A stretch of 64,000 nucleotides of DNA from Adiantum capillus-veneris (lineage: Eukaryota > Streptophyta > Polypodiopsida > Polypodiales > Pteridaceae). A program made the position numbers and the translations under genes. Every line of letters begins with the position of its first letter. Position 1 is the first letter of the stretch. The stretch is from positions 89,723,529-89,787,528 of the forward strand of contig CM043959.1 of NCBI GenBank assembly GCA_014529385.2, read 5' to 3'. Of this stretch, positions 46,569 to 57,374 are shown one piece after another. The notes beneath the pieces are model-generated. The model was not told the DNA's origin. It made no database searches and worked only from the letters and a program-made list of their open reading frames with translations.

Positions 46569-48840
46569 ATGTCTTCCATCGGGAATGTGAGCGGTGATGT
46601 TGGTGTCTCAAGCCTGGCTTCCTTGAGGAGACCTCCTACCTAGATGCCAGGTCCTGCTTCGTAGGGCACCACTTCGCAGGGCAAGCGAAAGGCAGGTGGA
46701 AAAAGTCTAGGACCCGAGTGGAATTTTGCCACAAATTTAAATAAGTATCAAGATTGGAAATGTAACTTTTGTGGCGAAGAGAAATCTGGAGGAGCGCCAA
46801 GAATAAGGGATCATTTGCTAGGTGGCAATACCAGAATCCAAGGAGGAAAGTGCAAGGGCGTAGGTGCAGAAGAAGCAGCTATGCGCTTAAAAGCTTTAAT
46901 TGGTAAGCTCATTTCCACGAGCAAAAGATCAAAACTCTCTACTTTTGACCATCACACCCCGGTATCGATAAGATCAAACCAGTATGAGGGATCATTGGGT
47001 GTAACGCCCACTAATGGAAGCACTCAAAGCAGGGAACCAACTTCTCATATCGATGGAACTACACCTCCAAACCATGGATCTCCTGACTTTCAAGTAGGAT
47101 CGTCAAAAAGTAGACAGGTTAGCTTACAGACGAGCTTCAAAACGCTTGCCATAGAAGAAGCACAACTTGCACTAGCTAAAGCCATCTATTTCACTTGGGG
47201 ATCATTGGCCATTGTCACCCGTGATGCATGGAAGTCAGCTTGGAAATGCATTGGGGAGTATGGTGCTGGATTTACCTCTCCAACATATCATCATATGAGA
47301 AACCAACTGTTAGATAAATGTTACACAAGCACACAACAAGATATTCAAAGGGTAATATTAAATGCAACAGAACAATCTGGATACACCATAGTTAGTGATG
47401 GTTGGTCCAACGTTCAAAGGCGGCCATTGATCAACATCATGCTTGTATGTCCTCGTGGTGAATGTTTTATCAAAGCTGTGGATAGATCTGGTCAAATAAA
47501 GTCTGGCAGTTTTATAGCTGACATCATTGGCGATACAGTTGAGGAACTTGGAAAAGAAAATGTTGTCCAAGTAATCATGGACAATGCCAAAAATTGCAGG
47601 GCTGCAGGTAGGATACTTGAAAGTCGCTTCTCTCACCTATATAGTGCTAGTTGCAGTACACACAACTTGAACTTGGTATTGCAAGATTGGTACAAGAGGG
47701 AGGACACATAGTGGTTCAAATGGATAGTAGACAATGCTCACTTAATAGTCAAGTTTCTTTTGAAGCGTTAGAGGGTTCTTGACATGTACCGTCAAAGGAT
47801 GTCTACTATGTTAAAACTGCCGTGCGAAACTAGATTTTGCACCAACTTCTATACGGTAGAATCACTAATAAAAAATAAGAATGCTGTGATGGAGACATTT
47901 GTTTGTGCCCCTTTTTCAGAATGGGAGGCCGGTCAAAGGGAGAAGATAAAAAGCAAAATAGGGGTGATCAGAGATCTACTAGCTGATCGCCACTTCTGGG
48001 ATGATGTGGTGGATGTGCACAATGTCATGATGCCAATTATGCTCGCATTACGCCAACTGGATTCTGCCTTGCCTAACATAGATAAGGTGTGGATGGCTTG
48101 GTGGACTGTTCAAGAAAGCCTTGAAAATCTAGAGGAGATCCAGGAGCCAACTGTGAAGCCTTGGAAGACACCATTCACTCAAAAGAGGAGAGAAATTTTG
48201 AGAAAGTATGTGCATGGTCGATGGGTTGGAGCACATAGTCCACTACACAGCGTAGCTTTCTTATTGGATCCAGAGTATTGGGCAATGGAAATAGACAAAC
48301 TTGATGAGGAGGTGCTGGAAGACTTTTATGATGTGATAGGCAGGTTTTATGATGATCCCGATGAGCATGCATCAGCTATTACTGATCTTATGAAGTTTAA
48401 ACTCAAAGAGGGTAAGTTTGGTACAGAATTTGTGTAGAAACTTGCCATGGAGCAACCAACGTGGAAGTGGTGGATGATGAATGGTGGTAGTGCACCCACC
48501 CTTAAACGCCTAGCTGTTAGAATCCTAGCCCAATTCAAGTTCTGAGAGAAACTGGAGTACATATAAATATGTATATTCCACCATCAGAAACCGCCTTCTA
48601 AATTCAAGAGCTGAAAAATTGGTGTATATGTACTGCAACCATCGGCTATTGGCAAGAGTGCAAGCTGAGAACTACAAAGAGGAGATGCCGCTCTGGACTT
48701 ATGATGTAACCAATGATGAGGTGGACGAAGACAGTGAGCTGCAAGGGGAATCTCATGAAGTAGAAACTACATGTACTTTAGAAGAGATTGAAGAGAATTT
48801 GGAAATTGAACCAACTTTGACTCGTCGTCGCAGCAAGTGA
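46569..48840 (+). pseudogene. hAT transposase (BED finger, DUF659, hAT dimerisation)
   Basis: ATG at 46569 follows an acceptor-like TTGCAG. BED-type zinc finger: WKCNFCGEEKSGGAPRIRDH with its two Cys and a His. DUF659 region at about 47250-47690: YTIVSDGWSNVQRRPLINIM (first acidic residue of the RNase-H-like fold), then VVQVIMDNAKNCRAAGRIL and CSTHNLNLVL. C-terminal hAT dimerisation: LAVRILAQF, SSERNWSTYKYVYSTIRNRL, SRAEKLVYMYCNHRLL. Breaks: TAG codons near 46641 and 46677, TAG at 47709, another near 47769, TAG at 48435, and a frame disturbance near 48540. The acidic tail ends at 48840. The protein would cut and rejoin the element ends. Plant DUF659/BED hAT proteins are usually ~650-750 residues, which fits. 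Confidence 0.92.
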
Positions 48841-49141
48841 CGGTGGTTTAATTAATAGATTATCGAATCCATTGAGTGACTTATGTTTAAGTTCAAAAAC
48901 TGTTTATCTTATAAGATTTTTATATATTTAGTTTAAGGTTTAAACATTTGCTTAATAATAAATGAAGGCCTTAAAAACCTTTACAAGGCCACAAATCACT
49001 ATTAAAGCTTCATAATATACAAAGCCCTAACAAATCTTTGCATTATCACATATCATAATTGAAGCTGAAGTGAAGACAATTCACAATTCACTAATAAATT
49101 CTCTCAAGACAACGAGTAAATGTTTTCAAATGTTACAAAAA
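48841..49141. other. Convergent intergenic region of the hAT element
   Basis: 300 bp, AT-rich, no gene. It lies between the 3' ends of the plus-strand transposase and the minus-strand cargo block, so it should hold the two polyadenylation regions. Confidence 0.5.
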
Positions 49142-50113
49142 CTATCCAAGTGATAGTGAAATATTTGTGAGAATATCTTCATTCTTCTGTTCACGCTGGC
49201 CTTTAAGCTTATTATAGTCTTCAGACATTTTGAACATTGCATATAGCTTTTTGGATATATCATACTCACATATAGCACAATGAAAGTTATTCATCATGCT
49301 TTGCATCAAGCATGATATATGGTACATATGTACTCATGGCAAGATGAAGTGACCACACCACTCATGAAAGAATGATCTACATATGGGGCAAGGACCACCG
49401 TGCTCACTAGAAGCTGGAGGGGCCTCTATAGATGTTGGGTGCTCAATCAATGTGGCACTATTTTGTTTTTTTATAGTCGCCTCTAACTCTTTTACGTGGC
49501 AAGATAGCACCTTCACCTCCCTTTGCAAGTCTCTATTTAGGGTTGCTTTTGCATGAGAGCCTTGTGTAGCTTGTGATGCTTGCCTGAGTTGAGTTTGAAG
49601 CTCCTCCTTAACTTGGTGCACTTCCATTGATGCACCTTCTAGTGCCAATGACATCTCTTGCCGTGTGACAGTGATTGCACTACTGCGAATGTCCTCAACC
49701 GTCATATGAGGTGTCCTTGAGCTAAAGTCCACTGCTTCACCCAAGACATAATGCATGTATAACATCTTGGCAAACCACAATGGACAATCCATATGATGCA
49801 TAGGATGACCCATAACATCGAGATATATGTTCTCTCCATTGTCTCGTATGTCTGCATTAATGCATTGTGATATCTTGAGTCGGCCTTTCTTGATGTTGTC
49901 ATCTGCAACGCCTGGCCATATGGATTTCACCATTTCTCGATCAATCCTAGTGTTCACCTCTTTCCATTGTGTACCCACTGGGTTGGCCCACTGGGAGCAA
50001 TGAGCTGCAGTTCGAGCGGTGTCGTTCACTCCACCGCCTTGACACATGGATTTGAGACGCTCAAAAGCGCGCTTAGCCCTTTGATTATCATTATCCATAT
50101 CCTTATTAAACAC
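49142..50113 (-). pseudogene. Coiled-coil protein with C-terminal RING-H2-like finger, hAT cargo
   Basis: One frame on the minus strand (~323 codons) with a single in-frame TGA at 49334-49336. The N-terminal ~150 residues have no recognised domain (CSQWANPVGTQWKEVNTRID, SIWPGVADDNIKKG). A coiled coil follows (VHQVKEELQTQLRQAS; LQREVKVLSCHVKELEATIK). The C-terminus has CPIC, a spacer, then HMYHISC and HCAIC. Counting positions, the TGA replaces the third zinc ligand of a RING-H2 pattern (C3-x-H4-x2-H5-x2-C6). RING-H2 proteins are commonly E3 ubiquitin ligases; that role here is inference. It lies downstream of the kinase, same strand. The stop truncates the finger, so this copy is probably inactive. 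Confidence 0.65.
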
Positions 50114-50591
50114 TATACTTCAGTTACGACATACAAACTTAATGATAATCAATTGCTATAATTTTAACCACCATTTTACGACAATCAATTGATATTAGAA
50201 TAACCACCATCTTACAAAAATCAATTGATATAAGAGTAACCACCATTTTTTAAATCAATGAATGACAATCAGTGATTCCACGTGGCTTATTGCTTGAAAC
50301 TTAAGAGAAAAAACAAAACTCATAGAAAATTTGTTGTCTATTGAGATATAAAAAAGTGTTTTTATTACTCATACATCATCCATGGCGCATAAAACCCAAT
50401 TTTTAAAAGTGCTTTTATAAGTCAAAAGTCTCAGAAAACCCTGCTTCATAAAGTACATCATATATCCATAAAAAAAAGGCTATACTCATTTTAGAGGGAG
50501 GGCGTAAGCATCGTTCTGGTTGGGCTTCAAATCTTTCTAATTCTTCGTCCAAAAGTGCCAAGGTCTTTCTGTCTGTGGATTTCTTCCTCAC

Positions 50592-51433
50592 TCAACCTTC
50601 CACAACAAGCCTAGATATGGATTGTACCTCCACTGAAACCTTATGTTTGAACCAATCTATGCTGTAGTAGTCAGAGAACACTCCACAAAACTTACAAAAT
50701 TGCCACACCCATCCTATGGCGTACACATCTGTGGCCTTGGTCCATGGGCACGGGTGATTGCCATCTAGTAACTCAGGAGCTCGCCAAGGATGAAGCTTTT
50801 TCCAGTTTTCATCGATATTGTTGGTCTTTTGTGTCTCTAAGCCAACACGCAAAGCCAATCCCCAATCAATTATTCCAATACGGGGATGAGATCCTTGGTA
50901 AAGTCCAACATGATGTTCCATGGATGGAGATCATTGTGGATCACTCCCTCGTCATGTGCGAATCGCAATGCCTTCACCAAGGCATGGATCAATGAGGGAG
51001 CATGATTGCACATGCTCTTGATACGTGTTTTTTGGTCTTCAGAGGGCTGCTCCCATTTAAAGTCTTCAGGGATCTTTCCTTTCCCCTCTTGATGCGCTAC
51101 AAGCGTTGTGAAAGAGCCATGTGGAAGGGGCCCTGTCTCCATAAGATCACCTAAAGTTCCCCCATTGAAGTAGGGGAATATCAGAAACCATGGCAACGTT
51201 ACAGAGTGGGCAATACTCCTCACAATCCCTCTATGGTTGAGATATACCCCACTTTCTGATACAAAGCTTTTCCACTGATGCTTGGTTTGTCCTTTGAACT
51301 CCTTGGCACAATAAGTATTCGTTGCAGGAAGGAAACTGATCCCTTTGATTTGAACTTGCCACCCTGTTCCATAAGCCCCTGACCCAAGTTTCTTGATCTT
51401 CTTAATGGACTTATTTGGAATTCCCAGAGTCAT
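50592..51433 (-). pseudogene. Protein kinase, hAT cargo, one frameshift
   Basis: Glycine loop KLGSGAYGTGW; ATP-anchoring Lys in YCAKEFKGQ; helix-C Glu in FVSESGVYL; hinge region YFNGGTLGDLM; catalytic loop VIHNDLHPWNIML (HRD is HND, with Asp and Asn kept); then, after a frame shift near 50880, IGIIDWGLALRV (DFG is DWG), PWRAPELLDG (APE) and TKATDVYAIGWVW. All catalytic residues are present, so the intact protein could be active. The frame break falls between the catalytic loop and the DWG motif. A small intron there is possible but no clear sites are seen. It begins four bases inside the preceding ORF. No receptor or membrane segment is visible. Likely captured from a host gene; its source is unknown. 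Confidence 0.85.
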
Positions 51434-52089
51434 ACTACATTCAAAATTGTATATACGGCTCTCCAGATGAGTGGCAGAAGCAGTAGAACCCGATGGCCCT
51501 CAATGGCAGCCTCCTCAATAAATGGTTCTCCAACTTGGCTGTTCCCCATAACTCTGGTGATAGCCATTCTCATTTTCTTGCTTAGGCCAAACTGTGTGTC
51601 TATGTGGGATGCTCGCCTTGACCTCTCCTTTTCAGCTCTCCATCTAGTGTTCCAATGCTCTAGCTTACCCTTGTCTACTTCTTGAGGGCATTCCTCTTTC
51701 AAATCAGAGGCCACCTTGGAAAAATTGCCCACCCAACTGCTCAGTAATGAGATTATTGATTCGGTTCTTTTGTCTAGATATAACAACAACATTTTGCGGG
51801 CAATCTCACTATATAATGATTGCAATCTAGACTCATCTGCAACAATCTGCGCTATATCGTCGGGATCTAGTGCACTGACGATCGTAATCAACAATTTTCT
51901 AATTTTCTTTTTGAACTCTATCATTGAAGTAGCAGAAGGATCCATTTTTCCTGCAATGGTATTATTGCAAACAACACATTGTGAATTATACCTATGTGCC
52001 ACTGCATTTGGATCTTTTCTACGTGAAAGAAAAAGTGCAGTATAGACCATAGATCTCGTAGGCTTTTGCAGTGACAGACCTAATCCCAA
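51430..52089 (-). CDS. Helical ORF upstream of kinase, unknown
   Basis: An open 219-codon frame, mostly alpha-helical by eye: DPSATSMIEFKKKIRKLLIT, DDIAQIVADESRLQSLYSEI, SLLSSWVGNFSKVASDLKEE, then a basic part (RWRAEKERSRRASH) and a hydrophobic end. The stop overlaps the kinase ATG in another frame, so the two may be one gene split by a frameshift or two exons: an N-terminal helical domain plus kinase. The first ~10 codons fall in the edge of the right tandem array. No known domain recognised. Confidence 0.5.
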   Translation of the reverse strand: MGLGLSLQKPTRSMVYTALFLSRRKDPNAVAHRYNSQCVVCNNTIAGKMDPSATSMIEFKKKIRKLLITIVSALDPDDIAQIVADESRLQSLYSEIARKMLLLYLDKRTESIISLLSSWVGNFSKVASDLKEECPQEVDKGKLEHWNTRWRAEKERSRRASHIDTQFGLSKKMRMAITRVMGNSQVGEPFIEEAAIEGHRVLLLLPLIWRAVYTILNVV

Positions 52090-53215
52090 TTGAAACCATG
52101 TGCCAATGCCTCACCGTACAACAACTTACAAACAGATGCTCCTGTCATTCTAGCAGCAACACACCTAGTCGCAATTGCAACCATGTGCCGAAGCATGAAT
52201 GACTGGGAGCAACATAAAACATAGTGACCCTACGTTTTTGCAATGACACACCTAGCCGCAATTGCAACCATGTGCCAGTGCATCCACGCACGATGACTTC
52301 TTTCAAACAGATGCTCCTGTCATTCTAGGAGCAACACACCTAGTCGCAGTTGCAACCATGTGCCGAAGCATGAATGACTGGGAGCAACATAAAACATAGT
52401 CACCCTACGCTTTTGCAATGACACACCTAGCCGCAATTGCAACCATGTGCCAGTGCATCCACACACGGTGAATTCTTTCAAACAGATGCTTCTGTCATTC
52501 TAGCAGCAACACACCTAGTCGCAATTGCAACCATGTGCCAAAGCATGAATGACTGGGAGCAACATAAAACATAGTCATCCTACGCTTTTGCAATGACACA
52601 CCTAGTCGCAATTGTAACCATGTGGCATTGCATCCACGCACGATGTCTTCTTTTAAGATTCAAGCATATGAAGCATTATGAAATTATTTGAGCACACATT
52701 CATGCATTAGATGCTACCGTCAATCTAGCAGCAACACACCTAGTCGCAATTGCAACCATGTGCCGAAGCATGAATGACAGGAAGCAACATAAAACATAGT
52801 CATCTTGCGCTTTTGCAATGACACACCTAGACACAATTGCAACCATGTGCCAATGCATCCACGCACGGTGACTTCTTCAAACAGATGCTTCTATCATTCT
52901 AGCAGCAACACACCTAGTCGCAATTGCAACCATGTGCCGAAGCATGAATGAATGGGAGCAACATAAAACATAATCACCCTACGCTTTTGCAATGACATAC
53001 CTAGCCGCAATTGCAACCATGTGCCACTGCATTCACGCACGGTTACTTCTTTCAAACAAATGCTCCTGTCATTCTAGCAGCAACACACCTAGTCGCAATT
53101 GCAACCGTGTGCCAAAGCATGAATGACTGGGAGCAATATAAAACATAATCATCGTACACTTTTGCAATGACACACCTAGCCGCAATTGCAACCATGTGCC
53201 AGTGCATCCATGTAC
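52068..53215. repeat. hAT right tandem array (alternating ~90-bp A and B units)
   Basis: The core CACACCTAGYCGCAATTGCA followed by ACCATGTGCC recurs about 13 times (near 52151, 52241, 52331, 52421, 52505, 52596, 52731, 52817, 52906, 52993, 53083 and 53170). Two flavours alternate: A (AGCAACACACC ... GCCGAAGCATGAATGACTGG) and B (AATGACACACC ... GCCAGTGCATCCACGCACG), giving a ~175-180-bp higher-order unit. It lies upstream of the minus-strand cargo genes. Confidence 0.88.
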
Positions 53216-53417
53216 GATGATTTGATAAAAGAAATTTTATACCTTTACGTTTTAACGCAAAAAACTCAAAAAGACATCAATAAAATAAGGAAGGGTTTAA
53301 AAAATTATTGCTACACTGCTTTGAGAATGTGGAAAGCTGCCAAAAATTTTGGTGAAGAATTTTCAATGTACCTCTTTTGTGAAAAAGACAAGCATCGGCG
53401 TCGCCTTTATATAGCCA

Positions 53418-53482
53418 CGGCAGGCCCGACGGGCCAACTAATTAGCCCGGCGGGCTACGAGCCGGTCTCCAGGTCTCCCTGG
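53418..53482. promoter_or_regulatory. hAT right subterminal GC-rich motif cluster
   Basis: CAGGCCCGACGGGCC and GCCCGGCGGGCTACG, the counterpart of the cluster at 45410-45507. Candidate transposase-binding region. Confidence 0.55.
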
Positions 53483-53932
53483 AGGTCAAAAAAGATGAAT
53501 GTCAATTAACATAATATTTGTTATTTTGCATTTCTATTGTTATTAACCTGAAATTATAGTGTGATCACGTCATTTTGAAATCCCTGCTGGTGAAAGGTTG
53601 CTAGCACTATCATTCTATTGAAACTGTTCTCGTTCTCTCTTTCTAAATGATCTTTTTGCCTTGACTTTTCACTACTATAAATTTTTTTTATATCTCTATC
53701 CACCAGGATACTCGAAACTCACTGCAAGAATGAAGGTCTTCTCCCTAGTAAAAAGGGCCCCAATCTCGAAGAAATTACGACTTGCTTGAGAATTAGAGAA
53801 TGTCTTTCCAAGTATCTCACTTAGGATTAGGCCTTATCTTCATAGGGCTGTAAAACTCAAAAAGAAGTTGCTCTTTATATAATCTATGTTGGTCTGTCTA
53901 CTCTTCTCATCAATAAGATGTTGATCTAATTT

Positions 53933-55280
53933 TTGGTGTTAAAATATTTGCAAATTATCTCCCTTTCCCAAGGTCTTACTCTCCCTATGGAACCCCTTTC
54001 CTTTGCTTCTCTACTTGTGCTGAAATGTATCCAAGATAGCAAAGCTTCAACTTTAATTGTTGATACCTCAAAAGATTCTAGTCTGTCACTTGTTCAACTT
54101 ATTTCGTTTGACCAATGGGTGAAAGTTCTAGTCCTCCTCGTTAAGAATAAAACTGAGGGTATCAACATGCTGCTAGAATTTACTTCTAACTTGGCTGGTA
54201 TGTCCAAAGCACATTCAAAAATTAGCTTCCTTATCTTCTAAAGCTGGCTCAGAATTATTCAATCTCCTCAGAAAATTTTATGGGCGTAGTCCCATCTTTG
54301 TTACTACTCCAATAGTCCCTCCTCCTAACAGCCTTTTTTGTAGAGATGCTGCGGCTTTGGAAGCTGTAAAAGAATTTCAAAAGGACCTTTGTTCACTCAG
54401 TGAAACTTCCCTTTTGGATATGGTGCCTAAGGTCTCTAGTGTCTTTCCTTTTTTTACCTTCACGTCAGATTGAAGTAGAATCCCTGGGTGTAGAACACAG
54501 ACTTTGGTTGCTCCCTAATAAAGGATTTCTCGCTCCCATTTCTATGGAAACTTGGGTCTTCCCTGCCAGCCTGGCACCTACCACTATAGAAGAATGCAAG
54601 ATTAAAGTTCTTAAAGGGATTCAGCTTCTGGAAAAAGGTGATCTAATTAAAGCTCCGTTCAATATGAATTTACTTGACAAAAAAAAAAACGGATCTAATA
54701 GAAGTTTATATGCAAGAACCAAAGGAATGATGACCTTTAGCAAAAACAATGCTGATTACTACACTGAAATGGTGTGGAATGTGTTCAGACCTTACCTTAA
54801 GTGTGAATGCAGATTTTTAGATCCGAAAGTTGCATGCGAGTCGAGCATCATTTGGTTTGACCATGCTATTTGGTACACCCTCAACAATCTTCCAAATATC
54901 TTTCCTGACAAAGCTAAAGAGTTTCATCTATCCCTCTTTTGTTCATGGCTGGTGGACAAGCTACGGATCTGGTCTTAGCTCAAATCGCCCTTATACATTA
55001 CATATCATTTATGTGCAACACTCTCCAAGAGCTGGGCTCTCAAGGTTGTGGCACAATGTTAACCACTTATGGAGGCTATAAAGGAATCAAAGGTATGGTT
55101 GGGAAAATCAAGCCGAATATTGATGATGAAGATACGCAAGTATCCAAACGCCCCAACACTCTTGTCTCCCCGTCGGCTTCTTACACCTCTTTATTGAATC
55201 CCTCATCTAGTGATTCTGTATTTGGTAGAGGGAGAACTAGAAAATTTACTAGAGGTCCTGGCAGAAACCTATCAATCTGA
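53933..55280 (+). pseudogene. ORF1 of the Penelope-like element, unknown
   Basis: About 430 codons pieced from three or four frames (53933-54241, a short frame to ~54460, 54400-54978, 54939-55280), so it is frameshifted. Regions: an N-terminal helical part (LISFDQWVKVLVLLVKNKTE), a middle with SMETWVFPASLAPTTIEECK and NNADYYTEMVWNVFRPYLK, and a basic RG-containing tail (GRGRTRKFTRGPGR) that looks able to bind RNA. I do not recognise the family. Most Penelope-like elements have one ORF (RT with or without endonuclease), so an upstream ORF is unusual. It lies 5' to the RT, same strand, separated by about 360 bp. Confidence 0.5.
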
Positions 55281-55639
55281 AATCTTTTGGATATGTGATC
55301 TGCAGGTACGAAGGAACGCTTGGCTGGATTTTCCTACCTCCAAAGAAAGAATCTTGTAATAGAATACTTACACACTGCTTATTTAATAGCAAGATTTTGG
55401 AATGTTTTACTCCCTAATCTATTTTTATTAAATGCTTTAGACATATTTTTGGACCTAATCTATTGCTAAAAGATGTTATGATTGGTTGGAAGTACTTGTC
55501 ACAATGAAGAGTTTCATGTCTGTGTTTGTCACTTGTATCCTAAGTTTTGTAGGTCTTTTACTAACTTTGGCATACATGTAAGTACTTCAAACTCATAAAT
55601 TATAGCTGATACATATGTAAGGAGCCTCCTGCGTAAGGG

Positions 55640-57240
55640 CTTGAATCATATCCCTCCATTTCCGCTAAATCATCAGCTTGCCTTCTTGGCTTTACTTGAA
55701 TGCCTGGCCAATTTGGCTTTAAAACTCCAACTCGAGGTTGAAGATCACTTTCTACTTACATCTACACTTAAAGAAATTTTCTCGAAAAAGATTAGTCTCT
55801 TATCACGAGAGTGGTTAAGTATCGAGTCTTCCTGGCAACTCTCAGTATTAAGATGTCCATCTCTGATATTAAGGAGAGATGGTTCATTGTAGGCCTAGAT
55901 AAAGCATCCAACACTGCTTCCTTTATCTGTAAAAAAATAGCGTTTGATGCTGCTTTTTCCAGACTTAATGGAATTGATTTTCTTAAACTTGATACCTCTC
56001 CTCTTAGAAATTCTACACTTCTAAATGATGAATTATCTGAACTTGGCTATTTTTTCTATCTTTCAAAAAATACCTGTACTCTTCCCAACTTATAAAATTC
56101 ATAAACATAAGTTTAGGTGGATCTCTGATGCATCTAATAGTCTGTTTTCATGTATTACGAATGACATCACCTTTTGCTTAAACTTTATTCTATTAGAAAT
56201 TGAAGCAATTTGCGCCATCAAGCGTAATGAACTTAGAATATTTGTGAATCTAAACTGCTGCCCGTTTTGGATGGTTAAGAATGCAACCGAGGTTTCTATT
56301 AACCTCCCAAAAAACATTTTCTCTATCTTTACGGCAGATAGAACACAATGTTATGAAAATATCCCTCTATCAGGGTCTATTGGTCTGTTTTAATACCCTA
56401 TCAAATCTGATAAAGATTGCTTTTTCCTATAGGGCAACACTTGGTTATACTTGTATCTCGACAAAAAAGAATACATGCTGGGTAAAAAAGTCTAAAATGA
56501 CGACACCTGTCGTTTTTAGAGAAGACGATGTATATAAATATATCTTTTGGCTCCTTAATAATTGTTGTCTCCAAATTGGGAATACTTGGTTTAAACATAT
56601 TTTAGGGATCCCGGTGGGATTTTCTTGTTCTCCTGTTATGTGTAATCTTTATCTTTGTCATTTTGAATTCCAATGGCTCTTAAAAATGATGAGTGACCCA
56701 GCCAGGGCTTTGTTACTTTCACACTTTATTCATACGTTTAGGTTTAGAGATGACCTATGTAGCCTGAACAATCCCATGTTCAAAGAAATGCTTAGAGAGA
56801 TTTATCCAACTTGTCTAAATATTGAACCTACCTTCTTAGATAGAATAATGAGGCTTGATAAATGGTTTGTCTGTAGAACTCACTTCTTGAATATCAAGAT
56901 TACTTTAACTCCCCCATTCTTGGGTAGTTTTTATACTCGTTTCTTCTGGAAAAGAGAAAATCTCAAGATAAAATCCTCTCTATTTACCAAAAGGAAAAGC
57001 AATAGACCCTTTAAAAACTCCTTACACACATGTCTAGGAATGGTGTTCCTTATAGTTTATGCCTCGTCAAACAACTTTTCAGTGTATGAAGAAATCAACA
57101 CTCTGATTACCAAGTTTATCAACAATGGGTTTCCTAAAAAAAATGATCTTGTTGCATGTATCTACAATTCCTTAAAAATGCATAAATGGTCAGGCCTTAA
57201 GTATGACCTACAAAACTTGATTAGTCTCATTAAACCATAA
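55640..57240 (+). pseudogene. Penelope-like reverse transcriptase without visible endonuclease
   Basis: Pieces in three frames (55811-56095, 56025-56393, 56281-57240). Motifs: VGLDKASNTASFICKK (N-terminal RT block), LPTYKIHKHKFRWISDAS (matching the KIHK..R.I.S block), FTADRTQCYENIPL (motif A, like 'D...LY.NIP'), then HILGIPVGFSCSPVMCNLYL (motif B, like 'GIPMG...SP..ANLYL'), FRFRDDLCSLNNP (motif C, catalytic DD) and FLGSFYTRFFWKRE. The thumb includes EEINTLITKFINNGFPKKND. KIHK, GIP.G and the thumb pattern separate Penelope-like RTs from LTR and LINE RTs. The frame closes about 60 residues after the thumb, with no GIY-YIG endonuclease seen, as in the telomere-associated Athena/Coprina type. Stops and frameshifts inactivate it. 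Confidence 0.75.
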
Positions 57241-57309
57241 TAAAATACTCGTCAATAAGTATTTTCGTAAAGAAAACCCTTTCTTTTTTAAAGTTTTTTT
57301 TCTCTTGTC

Positions 57310-57357
57310 GAGGTAGTAGGCCCATATTCTTGGGGTCTACTACCTCATAGAATATGG
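57310..57357 (+). promoter_or_regulatory. Interleaved inverted repeats (pseudoknot topology) after RT stop
   Basis: GAGGTAGTAG (57310-57319) pairs with CTACTACCTC (57337-57346). CCATATTCT (57322-57330) pairs with AGAATATGG (57349-57357). The arms alternate a-b-a'-b', so both stems can form together only as a pseudoknot; otherwise they are alternative hairpins. The site is 70 bp after the RT stop codon. Confidence 0.7.
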
Positions 57358-57373
57358 TGCCTGGGAATGGGTT

Positions 57374-57374
<1 letters not shown>

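Larger units (their letters stand above)
45285..53586 (+). mobile_element. Complete 8.3-kb hAT transposon with kinase and RING cargo
   Basis: Terminal inverted repeats CAGGGATTTTAAT (left) and CAGGGATTTCAAA (right, reverse strand) are flanked by a perfect 8-bp duplication, CTGGTGAA, at 45277-45284 and 53587-53594. Eight-base duplications and CAGGG ends are diagnostic of hAT. The plus strand encodes a BED/hAT transposase (46569-48840). The minus strand encodes, from right to left, a helical ORF, a protein kinase and a coiled-coil RING-type protein. The two gene blocks converge near 48.9-49.1 kb. GC-rich CCGGCGGG motifs and separate tandem arrays lie near both ends. Inactive in this copy because of stops, but the boundaries are intact. 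Confidence 0.93.
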
